Made by a program: the position numbers and the translations under genes. Positions 1 to 7,167 of a stretch of DNA of 64,000 nt are shown here, piece by piece. This DNA comes from Halopelagius fulvigenes (GTDB lineage Archaea > Halobacteriota > Halobacteria > Halobacteriales > Haloferacaceae). The notes beneath the pieces are model-generated. The model was not told the origin of the DNA and ran no database searches. It saw only the letters and a list, made by a program, of their open reading frames with translations. Numbering within the stretch: position 1 is the first letter of the stretch; the number at the start of each line of letters is the position of its first letter. Location: assembly GCF_042662625.1 (NCBI RefSeq), contig NZ_JBHSXH010000009.1, positions 868,001-932,000 of the forward strand, written 5' to 3'.

Positions 1-410
1 TCGTCGTCGGGCTGGAGTGGCGTCGGCATCTTACCGCGAGGACCGAGGACGGTACCGAGGTACCGACCGATGTCCTGCATCATGCTGGCTTCGGCCACGA
101 AGAAGTCGGTCTCGTCCGCGAGGTCCTTGGCTTCGTCGGTGTCGTCACCGAGGTCCTCGAGGTCGTTACCGTCCAGTACTTGGTCAGCGACGTCCTCCGC
201 GCGGAGCGCGGTTTCTCCGGTAGCGAACACCACAATCTGTGTGTCCTGGCCGGTACCGGATGGAAGAACGACGCTTTCGTCGACACGCTGCGACGGGTCG
301 TTAAGGTCTAAATCGCGCAGGTTGATTGCGAGGTCCACCGTCTCACGGAAGTTCCGCGGGGGGGCCTCCTCAATTGCGCGAGAGACTGCGTCAACTATCG
401 TATCTGCCAT
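1..410 (-). CDS. rpl1: 50S ribosomal protein L1, C-terminus cut by window edge
   Basis: Ribosomal protein L1 of the large subunit L1 stalk, which in archaea also binds its own mRNA to repress translation. Only about 136 N-terminal residues are inside the window; they run from MADTIVDAVSRAIEEAPPRN through a region ending near GPRGKMPTP, the well-conserved L1 signature segment. The ATG at 408-410 is preceded by a strong Shine-Dalgarno sequence (GGAGGTGA), unusual among the mostly leaderless genes here, which fits translational control. It lies downstream of rpl11 on the same strand but is separated by about 330 bases with its own promoter. In haloarchaea the usual continuation is L10 and L12, outside the window. 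Confidence 0.96.
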   Translation of the reverse strand, partial: MADTIVDAVSRAIEEAPPRNFRETVDLAINLRDLDLNDPSQRVDESVVLPSGTGQDTQIVVFATGETALRAEDVADQVLDGNDLEDLGDDTDEAKDLADETDFFVAEASMMQDIGRYLGTVLGPRGKMPTPLQPDD

Positions 411-419
411 TATTCACCT

Positions 420-446
420 CCGTAGTACGCAGGATTGCTCCTACGG
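420..446 (-). promoter_or_regulatory. Putative L1 autoregulatory hairpin in the rpl1 mRNA leader
   Basis: On the minus strand the leader contains CCGTAG, a 15-base loop region and the exact complement CTACGG, a perfect 6-bp stem, with a further possible GGA/TCC pairing inside. The 3' arm runs directly into the rpl1 Shine-Dalgarno (CTACGGAGGTGA), so folding would occlude ribosome binding. L1 feedback repression through a leader site is established in Halobacterium and methanogens. That this hairpin is the L1 site is an inference from its position. Confidence 0.55.
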
Positions 447-498
447 GTCAGTGAAACAGGCTACTGCCTGCCTCGTACGACGCGAGGAGAGTTTCGGC

Positions 499-508
499 CT
501 TAAGTCCG
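499..508 (-). promoter_or_regulatory. TATA box of rpl1 transcript
   Basis: The minus strand reads GGACTTAAGG, a haloarchaeal-like TATA element. A start about 25 nt downstream (near 475) would give a leader of roughly 65 nt before the rpl1 ATG, close to the leader length known for Halobacterium L1 mRNA. Confidence 0.5.
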
Positions 509-738
509 TCGAAGCAATCGCCCCTCGAACGGCGGTTTTTGCGGCGGAAACGCCCGTTTCCGTGTGAACGTCCCCCACGTCGAAACGCCCGGTGGACGAA
601 CGGCGCCCGACGCCACGTGCGGACGAAAACGGAAGAGACGAACCACGGAGAGACGAACGGCGCGGAGACGGGCCCGCGGCTATCGGCGGCGACGTTCCGA
701 AGAGAAGAACCGCTCTGGTCCCGAGCGAGCAGAGAGCG

Positions 739-1218
739 TTACTCGTCGGCGAATACGTCGTCGTACTCGCCGTCGTCGATACGCTTCTTGAACTCGCGCG
801 GGTTGTTGCCTTCGATGGTGACGCCGAGGGACGTGCACGTCCCGACGACTTCCTTCGCCGCGTTGAGCGAGTCGTACGAGAGGAGGTCCGTCGACTTCTG
901 GTCGGCGATCTTCTTCACCTGATCGGCGCTCAGGTCGGCGACGAAGTCCTTCTGGGGTTCGCCGGAGCCGGTTTCGAATCCGGCCTCGTCCTTTATGAGC
1001 TCCGCCGTCGGGGGGACGCCGACTTCGATGCTGAAGGAACCGTCGTCGTCGTACTCGACGGTGACGGGGACCTCCATGCCGTCGAAGGCAGCGGTCTCGT
1101 CGTTTATCTCCTGCACGACGTCTTGCACGTTCACGGGCGTCGGCCCGAGTTCGGGACCGAGCGGCGGACCTGGGTTGGCCTGCCCGCCGGGAACGAGCAC
1201 TTCGATAGTTCCAGCCAT
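739..1218 (-). CDS. rpl11: 50S ribosomal protein L11
   Basis: L11 of the GTPase-associated centre, which binds 23S rRNA helices 43/44. The 159-residue product has the diagnostic N-terminus with VPGGQANPGPPLGPELGPT (the proline-rich N-terminal domain) and ends with an acidic tail (DDGEYDDVFADE). Length matches archaeal L11. The ATG at 1216-1218 gives the conserved MAGTIEVLVPGG start. It is divergent from the DUF4336 gene at 1348. In haloarchaea L11 is usually transcribed separately from L1-L10-L12, and the long gap before rpl1 agrees with that. Confidence 0.97.
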   Translation of the reverse strand: MAGTIEVLVPGGQANPGPPLGPELGPTPVNVQDVVQEINDETAAFDGMEVPVTVEYDDDGSFSIEVGVPPTAELIKDEAGFETGSGEPQKDFVADLSADQVKKIADQKSTDLLSYDSLNAAKEVVGTCTSLGVTIEGNNPREFKKRIDDGEYDDVFADE

Positions 1219-1347
1219 ACCTCAAAGGACCAATCCGCGACTTTTAACGGTTTTCTTTCGGTCGAACGGCCTGTCACGCCGACACAGGGTGCGAGAGCGC
1301 ATCCGTCGCGGCGGAACGAATTTCGCCCCTCCGGTCCCGTATACGGT

Positions 1348-2028
1348 ATGTTCTCGGAACTGGCCCCAGACCTGTTCGTCCTCTCCGAACCGCTGTCGTT
1401 CCACGGCTTCGAGATCGGTCGGAACATGGTCGTCGTCCGCCTCCCGGACGGCGACCTGTTCGTCAACTCGCCGGCGGGGTTGACCCCGGACCGCGTCGCT
1501 GCGCTGAACGACCTCGGGACGGTTCGGTACGTCACGCCGTCGAGCAAACTCCACGGTCACCTCCACATGGAGGAGTACGAACGCGCCTTCCCGGACGCGG
1601 AACTGTTCGCCGCGCCCGGACTCGACCGCCGCCGCGCGGACCTCGCGTTCGACGGCTTGCTCGGCGGGTCACCCGACCCCCGGTGGGCCGACTCCGTCGA
1701 CCAGACGGCGTTTCTCGGGCACCGGTGGCTCACCGAGATAGAGTTCTTCCACCGCCCGACCGGGACGTTGATTCTGGGCGACGTCTGCTACAACCTTGGC
1801 CCCGACGCGCCCCTGAAGACTCGACTCGCGGCCCGACTCTTCGGGATGTTCGGAGGCGTCTCCGTGCCCCTCGACCTGCGGTACACCGTGAAGAACGAGG
1901 CCGCCGCGCGGCGGTCCGTCGAACGGATACTGGCGTGGGACTTCGAGCGAGTCGTCGTCGGCCACGGCCGGGTCGTCGAACGCGACGCGAAGCGTCGGGT
2001 GCGCGAGGCGTTCGAGTGGCTCTACTGA
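1348..2028 (+). CDS. DUF4336 (metallo-beta-lactamase-like) protein
   Basis: A 226-residue protein that I place in the DUF4336 family, relatives of metallo-beta-lactamase fold enzymes whose substrate is unknown. It begins MFSELAPDLFVLSEPLSF, carries KLHGHLHMEEY around residue 75 in the position of the usual metal-binding histidine motif, and has later GDVCYNLG and VVGHGRVVE segments that resemble MBL strand-end ligands. The open frame continues far upstream, opposite rpl11, but the ATG at 1348 fits the family start. It converges on the M42 peptidase gene, ending 7 bases from its stop. Function is not known. Confidence 0.75.
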   Translation: MFSELAPDLFVLSEPLSFHGFEIGRNMVVVRLPDGDLFVNSPAGLTPDRVAALNDLGTVRYVTPSSKLHGHLHMEEYERAFPDAELFAAPGLDRRRADLAFDGLLGGSPDPRWADSVDQTAFLGHRWLTEIEFFHRPTGTLILGDVCYNLGPDAPLKTRLAARLFGMFGGVSVPLDLRYTVKNEAAARRSVERILAWDFERVVVGHGRVVERDAKRRVREAFEWLY

Positions 2029-2035
2029 CCCCGCC

Positions 2036-3169
2036 TCAGAGTTCGACGGCGAACGGCGCGGCGTCGGCGGCGGACTCCGCCATCGCGCCGAGAAGCGCCG
2101 CCGCGCCGTCTAGGTCCTCCGTGTCGACGACTTCGACGGGCGTGTGCATGTAGCGGTTCGGGATGCCGACGTTCAGCGAGGGGATGCCGCTTCGGGACGT
2201 GTAGAACGCGTCGGCGTCCGTCCCGGTTCGGATGCCCGTCGCTTCCAGTTGGACGGAGACGCCCGCATCCTCGGCGGCGTTCCGCGCGAGGGTCACGACG
2301 GCGGGGTGGTTCGCGCTTCCGCGGCAGACGACCGGTCCGCCGCCGAGTTCGACGGGGCCGATGCGCTTGCCCGGCACGTCCGGGTTGTCCGTCGCGTGCG
2401 TCACGTCCACCGCGACGACGGCGTCGGGGTGGAGGTCGTAGCCGACCATCTTCGCGCCCTGCGCGCCCACCTCCTCTTGGACGGTGCTGACGGCGTACAC
2501 CGTCGCCTCGGCGTCGGACTCGGCGGCGCGTCGGAGGCCCGCGGCGGCGGCCCACGTCCCGACGCGGTTGTCCATCCCGCGGGCGGCGACGCGCGTCCCG
2601 TGCAACTCGCGGACGCGCGTCTCGATGGTCACCGGGTCGCCGATTTCCACGAGGTCGGACGCCTCCTCGGCGCTCTCCGCCCCGACGTCCACGAACTGCT
2701 CTTCGATGTCCTCGTAGGACTCCTCGCCCCCGTCGCGGAGGTGGATGGCCGTCTGGCCGACGACGCCCGGAACGCCCTCGGTGTCACCGGACTGCGTCCG
2801 GTTGCTCGCGGGACTCTGTCCCGTGCTGTCACCGGTGCCGCCGGTTCCGTTCGAGGTGTGGACCGTCACGTGTTGGCCCTGCGAGACGGTTCGGTCCGCC
2901 CCGCCGAGGGGGCCGATGCGGAGGAACCCGTCGTCGGTCACGTCGCGGACGATGTAGCCGATTTCGTCGGCGTGGCCGGTGAAGGCTATCTCCGGGCCCT
3001 CGCCGGACCCCTCGTGGACCGCGACTGCGTTGCCGTAGGCGTCCACCCGCACCTCGTCGGCGAACTGTTCGACGTAGTCGACCCAGACGCGTTGCCCGCG
3101 GGTCTCGAACCCCGAGGGACTCGGCGTCGTCAACAGGTCGTCGAGGAAGGCTCGTCGCTCGTCGTCCAT
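2036..3169 (-). CDS. M42-family metallopeptidase (TET-like aminopeptidase)
   Basis: Cytoplasmic dinuclear-metal aminopeptidase of the M42 family, which forms tetrahedral complexes that degrade peptides released by the proteasome. Family landmarks in order are FTGHADEIGYI (first His/Asp), RGMDNRVG (bridging Asp), QEEVGAQGA (catalytic and ligand Glu), VDVTHATD and a C-terminal RYMHTPVEVV (last His). The 377-residue length is slightly above the family's usual 345-360 because of a Ser/Thr/Gly-rich insertion between about residues 87 and 120. I start at the ATG at 3167-3169 (MDDERRAFLDD); an upstream extension of 16 residues is possible but looks non-coding. Confidence 0.88.
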   Translation of the reverse strand: MDDERRAFLDDLLTTPSPSGFETRGQRVWVDYVEQFADEVRVDAYGNAVAVHEGSGEGPEIAFTGHADEIGYIVRDVTDDGFLRIGPLGGADRTVSQGQHVTVHTSNGTGGTGDSTGQSPASNRTQSGDTEGVPGVVGQTAIHLRDGGEESYEDIEEQFVDVGAESAEEASDLVEIGDPVTIETRVRELHGTRVAARGMDNRVGTWAAAAGLRRAAESDAEATVYAVSTVQEEVGAQGAKMVGYDLHPDAVVAVDVTHATDNPDVPGKRIGPVELGGGPVVCRGSANHPAVVTLARNAAEDAGVSVQLEATGIRTGTDADAFYTSRSGIPSLNVGIPNRYMHTPVEVVDTEDLDGAAALLGAMAESAADAAPFAVEL

Positions 3170-3251
3170 GCCCGACGGTTCGAACAAACGGCGGATTAAC
3201 GCACCGGTCGGGCACAACCTCTAATACACTTGTCGGCGTAGTGATATTGCT

Positions 3252-3668
3252 ATGGTAGACATCACGCTCTTCGAGATCAATCTCCCAGAGGGAACGTCGT
3301 TCAACGCGAGTAACATGGTACCGCTCATCGGCGGCCGCGGGAAAGACGAGGGCGAGCAGTCCGACGACTCGCAGTCGTCCGGCCTCGAAATCGGCGGCAT
3401 AAGCGGGACGTCCGACTCCGACTCCGAGTCCGGTTCCGACTCCGGGCCCGAATTGAAGTCCCTGTCCGGCGACTCGGAGCCCCAGTCCGGCGACTCCGGG
3501 TCCGACTCGTCCGGCGGCCGCGGAAAGGCCGCGCCCCTCCTCGGGTTGCTCCTCTTGGCCGCCCTCGCGGTGGCCGCCCGGACGCTCATGGGCGGCGGCG
3601 ACGAGGATGTCGAGGAGTTAGAGGAGCTCGACGACCTCTCGGAGATGGACGTCGAAGCGGGCGAGTAA
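3252..3668 (+). CDS. Hypothetical Ser/Asp/Gly-rich membrane protein
   Basis: A 138-residue protein of unknown function. It has an N-terminal hydrophilic part (MVDITLFEINLPEGTSF), a long low-complexity stretch of Ser-Asp-Ser-Gly-Glu repeats (residues about 35-95), a single transmembrane helix (AAPLLGLLLLAALAVAARTL) and a very acidic tail (EDVEELEELDDLSEMD). Similar haloarchaeal proteins with one helix and an acidic tail are common but uncharacterised. The acidic tail would face the cytoplasm or the medium depending on topology, which I cannot settle. It is divergent from the peptidase gene, 82 bases apart. Confidence 0.7.
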   Translation: MVDITLFEINLPEGTSFNASNMVPLIGGRGKDEGEQSDDSQSSGLEIGGISGTSDSDSESGSDSGPELKSLSGDSEPQSGDSGSDSSGGRGKAAPLLGLLLLAALAVAARTLMGGGDEDVEELEELDDLSEMDVEAGE

Positions 3669-3774
3669 CCCGCCTCCGCGACGCCGACACCCGGGCTTTT
3701 TCTTCGACGCGCCGACGACTCGCGCGCCGACGCGGTCGGATAGTCTTAAGCGGCGGCCGAGAAATTCCACGAAC

Positions 3775-4791
3775 ATGACCGTCTCCAGCGCTCCCGGGAA
3801 GGTGTACCTGTTCGGGGAGCACGCAGTCGTCTACGGAGAGCCCGCGGTCCCCTGCGCAGTCGAGCGACGGGCGACCGTCACCGTGGAGGCGCGCGAGGAC
3901 GACCGCATCCGCGTCGAAGCCAGCGACCTGAGCCTCGACGGGTTCACCGTCGAGTACGGCGGCACGACCGACCGGAGACCGGACGTGGACGTGCCCGCGT
4001 CGCTCCTCGACGCCGCGACGGGGTACATCGACGCGGCGGTCGAACAGGCTCGCGACGCCGCCGACGCGCCGGACGCCGGGTTCGACGTGACCATCGAGAG
4101 CGACATCCCCCTCGGGGCGGGCCTCGGGTCCTCCGCCGCCGTCGTCGTCGCCGGCATCGACGCCGCGACGCGGGAACTCGGCGCGCCACTCGACAGGGAG
4201 GAACTCGCCGACAGGGCGTACCGCGCCGAGTACGAGGTGCAGGACGGCGAGGCGTCCCGCGCGGACACGTTCTGTTCGACGATGGGCGGGGCCGTCCGAA
4301 TCGAGGGCGACGACTGCCGCCGCATCGACGCGCCGAACCTGCCGTTCGTCGTCGGATTCGACGGCGGCGCGGGCGACACGGGCGAACTCGTCGCGGGCGT
4401 CCGCGCCCTCCGCGAGGAGTACGGCTTCGCCGCCGACACCGTCGAGAGCATCGGCGACATCGTCCGCCGCGGCGAGGCACTCCTCGCGGACGCCGACCCC
4501 GAGGCGACGCCGACGGAGGGTCTCCTGACGGAACTCGGCCGCCTGATGGACTTCGACCACGGCCTCTTGGAGGCCCTCGGCGTCTCCTCGCGGACGCTGG
4601 ACAACATGGTGTGGGCCGCCCGCGAGGCGGGCGCGCACGGCGCGAAACTCACCGGCGCGGGCGGCGGCGGATGCATCGTCGCCCTCGACGAGACGCAGGA
4701 GACGAGCACCGCGCTTCGCTACACCGCCGAGTGCGAGAACGCGTTCCGCGCGGAACTCGACAGAGAGGGCGTCCGCGTGGAGGGGGCGTAG
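3775..4791 (+). CDS. mvk: Mevalonate kinase
   Basis: GHMP kinase that phosphorylates mevalonate, feeding archaeal isoprenoid (archaeol, carotenoid, quinone) synthesis. The 338-residue protein has motif 1 SAPGKVYLFGEHAVVYG at residues 5-21, the ATP loop GAGLGSSAA near residue 113 and motif 3 TGAGGGG near residue 292. Length is typical. A TATA-like TCTTAAG lies about 30 bases upstream of the ATG, so the mRNA is probably leaderless. The isopentenyl phosphate kinase gene starts 3 bases after its stop, so the two kinases of the archaeal mevalonate route form one transcription unit. Confidence 0.95.
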   Translation: MTVSSAPGKVYLFGEHAVVYGEPAVPCAVERRATVTVEAREDDRIRVEASDLSLDGFTVEYGGTTDRRPDVDVPASLLDAATGYIDAAVEQARDAADAPDAGFDVTIESDIPLGAGLGSSAAVVVAGIDAATRELGAPLDREELADRAYRAEYEVQDGEASRADTFCSTMGGAVRIEGDDCRRIDAPNLPFVVGFDGGAGDTGELVAGVRALREEYGFAADTVESIGDIVRRGEALLADADPEATPTEGLLTELGRLMDFDHGLLEALGVSSRTLDNMVWAAREAGAHGAKLTGAGGGGCIVALDETQETSTALRYTAECENAFRAELDREGVRVEGA

Positions 4792-4794
4792 ACG

Positions 4795-5568
4795 GTGCCG
4801 TCGTCGCCGTCGGATTCGACGGAGTCGCTCGCGCCGGTCGTCCTCAAACTCGGCGGGAGCGTCGTCACGGAGAAGGAGTCCCCGGAGACGCTGGACGAGG
4901 ACGCACTCGACGCCGCCGTCTCGGCCGTCGCCGACGCCGGGGTGGAGAACCTCGTCGTCGTCCACGGCGGCGGCAGTTTTGGCCACCCCAATGCGGAGAA
5001 ACACGGCGTCAGTTCCGCCGCGGGGACGCGCGACGCCCGCGGAATCTACGAGATTCACGACGCCATGCGCCGCCTCAACGACGCCGTCGTCGGCCGCCTG
5101 CAGGACGCGGGCGTGCCCGCCCTCCCCGTCCACCCCCTCTCCGCGGGCGCGCGAGACGACGACGCCGCCCTCTCGCTTCCCCTCGATTCGACGGCGACGA
5201 TGCTCGGCGAGGGGTTCGTCCCGGTCCTCCACGGCGACGTGATAGCGCACGCGGGCGAGGGCGCGACGGTCGTCAGCGGCGACGAACTCGTGACGCGACT
5301 CGCCCGCGGCCTCTCGGCCGACCGGGTGGGTCTCTGCTCTACGGTTCCGGGCGTATACGACGAGAACGAGGAGGTCGTCCCCGAGATCACGGCGTTCTCT
5401 GACGTGGCCGACGCCCTCGGCGGGTCCGACGCGACGGACGTGACCGGCGGGATGGCCGCGAAGGTGCGCGCACTCCTCGAACTCGGCGCACCGGCGCACG
5501 TGTTCGGCCCCGACTCGCTCTCGGACTTCTTGGCGGGCGAGGACGCGGGCACCGTGATTCGCGGGTAG
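4795..5568 (+). CDS. ipk: Isopentenyl phosphate kinase
   Basis: Amino-acid-kinase fold enzyme that converts isopentenyl phosphate to isopentenyl diphosphate, the last step of the archaeal alternative mevalonate pathway. The 257-residue product shows LKLGGSVVTEKE near residues 18-27 and VVHGGGSFGH near 55-64, the latter carrying the histidine (about 64) that distinguishes this family from other amino acid kinases. The C-terminal DVTGGMAAKV is the nucleotide-site region. It starts with GTG at 4795, 3 bases after mvk, so translation is likely coupled. Confidence 0.93.
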   Translation: MPSSPSDSTESLAPVVLKLGGSVVTEKESPETLDEDALDAAVSAVADAGVENLVVVHGGGSFGHPNAEKHGVSSAAGTRDARGIYEIHDAMRRLNDAVVGRLQDAGVPALPVHPLSAGARDDDAALSLPLDSTATMLGEGFVPVLHGDVIAHAGEGATVVSGDELVTRLARGLSADRVGLCSTVPGVYDENEEVVPEITAFSDVADALGGSDATDVTGGMAAKVRALLELGAPAHVFGPDSLSDFLAGEDAGTVIRG

Positions 5569-5765
5569 CGCGTCCGACGACGCCGGGGCCGAGTACGACG
5601 ACGAGTAGTTCGAGAAGCGCCGCCGTCCGATAACGGTAGTCAGTAGTACAGTTTCGTTATTCGGGATACGGCTCGAAACAGCCGTTACACACGGGGGGCA
5701 TAACCGTCGTTCCTTCGTCACCCGAATCACCGTCCTCTTGGTCCGTGAGGAGAGAGATGGCGTAG

Positions 5766-6089
5766 ATGGCTACTATTGACCCCGAAACGCTTCGAACGAA
5801 GTTGGAGAACGGCGAAGATGTATGTGTAGTCGATATTCGGTCAGAAGAGGACTATGAGGAGAACCATATTGAGAATAGCGAGAACCGCCCTATTCGAGAA
5901 GCACTCCTCTCAGGGAACGTGGAGGAGGCGTTGGCGAAATTGGACGACCTCCCGGACGACAAGGAACTCGTCATGGTGTGTGATGCGGGGGTCGCATCAA
6001 CCGAAACCGCTCAGCAACTCCAAGACCAAGGGAAGAACGCGAGTGCCCTTGATGGCGGATTGAATGCGTGGGAGCAGGAACAAGAGTAA
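5766..6089 (+). CDS. Single-domain rhodanese-like sulfurtransferase
   Basis: A 107-residue rhodanese domain, likely a cytoplasmic sulfur carrier or sulfurtransferase. The persulfide loop is VMVCDAGVAST with the active-site Cys near residue 76; the fold also shows VVDIRSEEDYEENHI (CH2A-type motif) and a C-terminal LDGGLNAWEQEQ, the usual rhodanese ending. Codon use differs clearly from its neighbours: many A/T-ending codons (GAT, TAT, ATT, TCA, AAT) in a window where third positions are nearly all G or C. This suggests recent transfer. It stands alone, with 197 bases before it and 109 after. Confidence 0.88.
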   Translation: MATIDPETLRTKLENGEDVCVVDIRSEEDYEENHIENSENRPIREALLSGNVEEALAKLDDLPDDKELVMVCDAGVASTETAQQLQDQGKNASALDGGLNAWEQEQE

Positions 6090-6198
6090 TCGAGAGATTC
6101 GCACGCCTACTTCGCACTTTGAGCGGTTCAGTCTCACACTCGACTACTGATATGAACGGGAGGGCGGACGCGTCCTCCGACGTCGGTCCGTACCCGGT

Positions 6199-6990
6199 TC
6201 AGATGTCCACCCGCAGGCCGTCGCGGGCGAACCGCACGTCGCCGTCGTACGCCGACGCCACGGAGTCGAGCATCTCCTCGTGTCGCCCCTCGGTGTGGGG
6301 GTAGAGGTGGGTGAGGTACACCCGCCCGATATCGCGGCCCGCCAACGCCTCGCCCAACTGCGACGGCGTCGGGTGGTTCGACACGTCCACGTCGTCGGGG
6401 AACGAGCAGTCGTGCGCGAGGACGGCCGCGCCGTCGGCGAAGTTCGCCAGTCCCTCGAACGCCTCGGAATCCCCGGAGAAGACGAAATCGCCAGACAACG
6501 TCTGGCGGCTCGCCGAGGTTTCCTCGGCGTTGTCCCCCTCCTCACCCTCGAACCGGTAGGCGAGGCACTGAATCGAGTGGCGCGTCTCCGTCGCCTCGAT
6601 TTCGAAGCCGGCCGCCTCGAAGGAGTCGCCCCCGGCGGTCACCTCCCGCACCGTGAGGTCCATCCGCCCCTGCAGGTAGTCGTAAACGTCCACGAGATCG
6701 TCGACCAGCGATTTCGTCCCCTCGGGGCCGACGACTTCGAGGTGTTCCTCGCCCGCAAGCCACCTGGCCTTCAGCAGGGGGATCAGGTCGGAGACGTGGT
6801 CGAGGTGGTGGTGCGTGAGGAGGACCGTTCCGACGCCCTCGTAGCCGACGTCGGTGGCGCTGAGGCGTCCGAGGACGCCGCTCCCGCAGTCCACGAGGAG
6901 CGCCCGGTCGTCCGATTCAAGGAGGAGTCCCGTCTGGGCGCGGTCCGGCAGGGGCATCGCGCTCCCGGTTCCGAGAAACGTGACGCGCAT
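6199..6990 (-). CDS. MBL-fold metallohydrolase, RNase Z/ElaC-like superfamily
   Basis: A 263-residue metallo-beta-lactamase fold hydrolase. MRVTFLGTGSAMPLPDRAQT opens the fold, LLTHHHLDHVSDL (near residue 60) is the metal-binding HxHxDH motif, and FSGDSEAF, HDCSF and YLTHLYPH supply later ligands. It resembles RNase Z in layout but lacks the long exosite arm and differs from the roughly 300-residue haloarchaeal tRNase Z, so I do not call it RNase Z. Substrate is unknown; arylsulfatase-like or cyclic-nucleotide phosphodiesterase-like activity are alternatives. The ATG at 6988-6990 was chosen because the fold starts there. Divergent from the lhr-type helicase. Confidence 0.8.
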   Translation of the reverse strand: MRVTFLGTGSAMPLPDRAQTGLLLESDDRALLVDCGSGVLGRLSATDVGYEGVGTVLLTHHHLDHVSDLIPLLKARWLAGEEHLEVVGPEGTKSLVDDLVDVYDYLQGRMDLTVREVTAGGDSFEAAGFEIEATETRHSIQCLAYRFEGEEGDNAEETSASRQTLSGDFVFSGDSEAFEGLANFADGAAVLAHDCSFPDDVDVSNHPTPSQLGEALAGRDIGRVYLTHLYPHTEGRHEEMLDSVASAYDGDVRFARDGLRVDI

Positions 6991-7167
6991 ACGCCCGTCT
7001 ACTCCCACCGCGCGGTTAGACGTTCGGGATGACGGCGGCGGCCCCGAATCGAGCGGTCGCTCGGAACCCGGAACACGAGCTTCGGCCGCGTTTCCGGCGT
7101 GATTTCCGCGTTTCGACCGGGGCCGACGGCACAACCCACTTACCCCTCGGGCACCTCCCACTGGATA

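Larger units (their letters stand above)
411..738. other. Intergenic region between rpl11 and rpl1
   Basis: This 328-base stretch holds the rpl1 leader hairpin and TATA box in its proximal third. The remainder (about 520-738) has no convincing gene; the open frames there are antisense or GC-driven. I see no clear rpl11 terminator, only a short T tract. Confidence 0.6.

Noticed and set aside
592..1347. Long plus-strand extension upstream of the DUF4336 gene
   Set aside because: It is the antisense of rpl11. High-GC codon bias leaves long stop-free frames on the opposite strand; the family start is the ATG at 1348.
3586..5730. 714-codon minus-strand open frame over mvk and ipk
   Set aside because: Arg/Ala/Asp-rich shadow of two clear kinase genes; no domain recognisable.
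6199..6990. Ribonuclease Z annotation
   Set aside because: The protein has the HHHLDH motif but lacks the length and exosite of haloarchaeal tRNase Z, so only the MBL superfamily is supported.
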